Assembly (NCBI GenBank): GCA_027488495.1
Contig: JAIYBO010000234.1
Span: forward strand, 1 to 22,501
DNA from: Bacteroidota bacterium
GTDB taxonomy: Bacteria; Bacteroidota; Bacteroidia; NS11-12g; UBA955
Direction of reading: 5' to 3'
DNA length: 22,501 nt
Shown: in pieces, positions 20,660 to 22,501 of the stretch
How positions within the stretch are numbered: the first letter of the stretch is position 1
Layout of the letters: each line of letters starts with the position of its first letter
The notes under the pieces: model-generated
Seen by the model: only the letters and a program-made list of their open reading frames with translations
Database searches by the model: none
What the model was told of the DNA's origin: nothing
Made by a program: the position numbers and the translations under genes

Positions 20660-22294
20660 GTGCAACAACGCCACCCCGATCGCGCTTTTTGGATTTTTTG
20701 GATCCTCATTCAACTTGGACTGGGTTGGCTCGATTTTATCAATATGCCCGTTTTTGGGATGCACCAAGGAGCTCAAGCCGATCGCGCCTGCGTAGCCTGG
20801 AACTTTTGGCACGAGTCCATGAACTTTTTACAGCCCAGAGTCATGGAAAACCGCGCCGCCGAGGGCATCGCCGGCATGGAATTTCCCATCATTCCCTACC
20901 TCACCGCCATCATCTACCACATCGTTGGATTCAAACCCATCGTATACAGAATCCTCGTAGGCAGCACCGTCACCTATGGCATGTGGGCCGCATGGAGAAT
21001 CCTCTCCCTTCACATACCCCGAAATAGCAGCAAACTGGCCCTGCTTGGCATTTATTACCTATCTCCCACTTTTGTATTTTACACCTGGAACTTTCTCGCC
21101 GATCCCGTATCCCTTTCACTCTCCATGATTGCCATGTACCACTGGATCCAATGGCAATTTCACCTCAACGCCAAAACCAATTGGTGGCTATATATACTTT
21201 TTATCACCCTTTCTGGCCTGATCAAAGTATCTTTCCTGATTGTACACTTCGCCATCGCCATCGTGCTACTGATGCAAACGCGAAAAAACAACGCCAATGT
21301 CATCAAAACTTCCGACAATTCTTATCAAATTCTCGACGATAACGACGCCCTAAATCTACCAAAGCCCCATTGGATCACTTTGCTCATTCCGTTCATTCCC
21401 ATCACATTGTGGTACCGATACGCGAATTACCTCACCAATGCCACCTACAACACCCACTTCCTCCAAAAAATTAACCCAAGCAAAAGCCTGTCCGAATTCA
21501 TCCAAGTCACCGAATACAGCCTAAATACTTGGAAAGATTCACTGTATGTAACATGGTGTATCGCAGGAATACTCATTGTTTGGCTTTATACCATCATAAA
21601 AAATCGTACCTCACTTACCCTAATCGAACAATTAAGCCTTTGGCTGTTTCTTGGATTCTCTGGGTTATTCGTTCTTTTTCATTTACAATTTCGCTATCAC
21701 GACTACTATTTCCTTACCGCTTGGCCCTTTATTTTCTTTGCGATACTTTCTCTCCAACAACGTTATCTAAACGGAAAAATACTGTTACAAGGCACCCCAG
21801 CCATCGCCACAATGCTTGGGCTTTGGATTATCCCTTTCGTTAGTTTCGGCCACGCCAGCAGAATGCTGCACCACCGATTTACACCCAACGATTATTACTG
21901 CCAAAATGTGATTACTGATATTCGCGATTTGCAAAATCTCGGCCAATGGCTGCAAAACAACAACCCCCAAGATTTAGAAGTATTTGTGGCCTTCGACCCG
22001 TCTCCAAATACCGCCCTTTACGCCTTGCAAACCAAAGGTGTGCGATTGGCACCTGATTACATGACGGACCTCGCCAAAGGCATTTTTTCACAAAAATCTC
22101 AAGTCATTCCTTCAGACTATCCCTGGAAATCAAAAGGACGTAAACTAGGTTTTGTGGTTACCAATGATCCCCAACGCTGGTTCAAAGATTACGCACAACA
22201 AGCAGTACCTACCAGAAGTACCACCCCGTTAACCCACAGTGGCGCTTGGTATGTTTACGAAATCGGCCATCCGCCAATTCAGCCAAGCAAATAA
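20660..22294 (+). CDS. Multi-pass membrane protein, probable GT-C-type glycosyltransferase
   Basis: This 544-residue inner-membrane protein starts at GTG 20660, one base after the glycosyltransferase stop. No ATG is available before the first membrane segment, so GTG is accepted. About nine or ten hydrophobic segments are seen (for example WILIQLGLGWLDFI, LALLGIYYLSPTFVFY and WLFLGFSGLFVLFHL), then a soluble tail from about residue 415 to the end. The first periplasmic loop has GAQADRA, in the place where GT-C enzymes (GT39/PMT-like) keep a catalytic Asp. GT-C enzymes use lipid-phosphate sugars, which fits the upstream GtrB-like partner. I do not recognise a specific family and acceptor and sugar are unknown. 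It faces the next gene with 8 bp between the stops. Confidence 0.7.
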   Translation: MQQRHPDRAFWIFWILIQLGLGWLDFINMPVFGMHQGAQADRACVAWNFWHESMNFLQPRVMENRAAEGIAGMEFPIIPYLTAIIYHIVGFKPIVYRILVGSTVTYGMWAAWRILSLHIPRNSSKLALLGIYYLSPTFVFYTWNFLADPVSLSLSMIAMYHWIQWQFHLNAKTNWWLYILFITLSGLIKVSFLIVHFAIAIVLLMQTRKNNANVIKTSDNSYQILDDNDALNLPKPHWITLLIPFIPITLWYRYANYLTNATYNTHFLQKINPSKSLSEFIQVTEYSLNTWKDSLYVTWCIAGILIVWLYTIIKNRTSLTLIEQLSLWLFLGFSGLFVLFHLQFRYHDYYFLTAWPFIFFAILSLQQRYLNGKILLQGTPAIATMLGLWIIPFVSFGHASRMLHHRFTPNDYYCQNVITDIRDLQNLGQWLQNNNPQDLEVFVAFDPSPNTALYALQTKGVRLAPDYMTDLAKGIFSQKSQVIPSDYPWKSKGRKLGFVVTNDPQRWFKDYAQQAVPTRSTTPLTHSGAWYVYEIGHPPIQPSK

Positions 22295-22302
22295 TCGCCA
22301 AC

Positions 22303-22500
22303 TCAAAGTCTAAATAGCACAGCGGCCGACAAACCAGCCCCGTGCTGCTTATTTGGCATTGCCCAAGCCTCTAAACCGCGAAGATCCAACCGGAAGGACG
22401 TGTTGCCCAAACGCTTAATGGGTGTCTGAAATGTTGTAAAAATGCCCAAATCCCAAGTATCAAATCCGCCCAAAGCAAAATACGGCTGCATTTGTAAACT
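22303..22500 (-). CDS. C-terminal end of a probable outer-membrane beta-barrel protein (partial)
   Basis: The open frame continues beyond the right edge of the window; only the last 65 residues are seen, with the stop at 22305-22303. Alternating hydrophobic and polar residues, many Gly and aromatic residues and the terminal GAGLSAAVLFRL look like final beta-strands of an outer-membrane barrel, with an aromatic near the C-terminus. An internal ATG at 22491 is probably not the start. No family can be assigned from this fragment. Confidence 0.55.
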   Translation of the reverse strand, partial: SLQMQPYFALGGFDTWDLGIFTTFQTPIKRLGNTSFRLDLRGLEAWAMPNKQHGAGLSAAVLFRL

Positions 22501-22501
22501 C

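Noticed and set aside
1..22501. tRNA, CRISPR, transposon or prophage content
   Set aside because: I looked for tRNA T-loop sequences, regular short repeats, transposase motifs and terminal inverted repeats by eye and found none.

Overview
The window reads as a chromosomal housekeeping region of a member of the Bacteroidota, probably Flavobacteriales-like. The evidence is the protein families, such as a LeuRS with the group-specific insertion, tandem SurA/PpiC-type isomerases and an ISC trio. Start codons generally lack Shine-Dalgarno sequences, and the Bacteroidota -7 promoter element TAnnTTTG recurs ahead of genes on both strands. I see no tRNA or rRNA gene, CRISPR array, phage or insertion sequence.

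Layout, left to right. 1-762 (-): N-terminal part of an acyl-CoA carboxylase carboxyltransferase subunit, cut by the window edge. 953-2527 (+): a DEAD-box-type RNA helicase with a long Gly/Arg-rich tail and a DECD motif II. 2594-2674 (-): the SRP (4.5S) RNA. 2760-5131 (+): lptB, a lipoate-protein ligase and endonuclease III. 5138-10703 (-): obg, two envelope peptidyl-prolyl isomerases and a MoxR ATPase, listed in transcription order. 10762-13335 (+): leuS. 13332-15602 (-): iscS, iscU, iscA and a small S4 RNA-binding protein. 15718-16122 (+): methylmalonyl-CoA epimerase. 16104-16715 (-): LysE-family exporter. 16931-19158 (+): a TPR protein translationally coupled to a ComA/phosphosulfolactate-synthase-like protein. 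19246-19647 (-): a thioredoxin-fold lipoprotein. 19708-22294 (+): a GtrB/DPM1-like polyprenyl-phosphate glycosyltransferase and a multi-pass GT-C-like membrane protein. 22303-22501 (-): the C-terminus of a probable outer-membrane barrel protein.

Themes. Envelope biogenesis recurs: LPS transport ATPase, OMP-folding isomerases, a lipid-linked sugar glycosyltransferase pair, a lipoprotein thioredoxin and an OMP end. Iron-sulfur and cofactor functions also recur: ISC assembly, lipoate ligase and an Fe-S endonuclease.

Genome architecture is compact. Several convergent genes overlap or nearly touch (leuS/S4, epimerase/lysE, nth/moxR, GT-C/OMP). At several genes the -7 element lies only 4-7 nt before the ATG, which predicts leaderless or almost leaderless mRNAs. 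The least understood unit is the TPR-ComA-like pair, whose product in a bacterium could serve sulfonate or sulfonolipid metabolism, or could be an HSA32-like non-coenzyme-M protein. No wholly new multi-gene system is evident.
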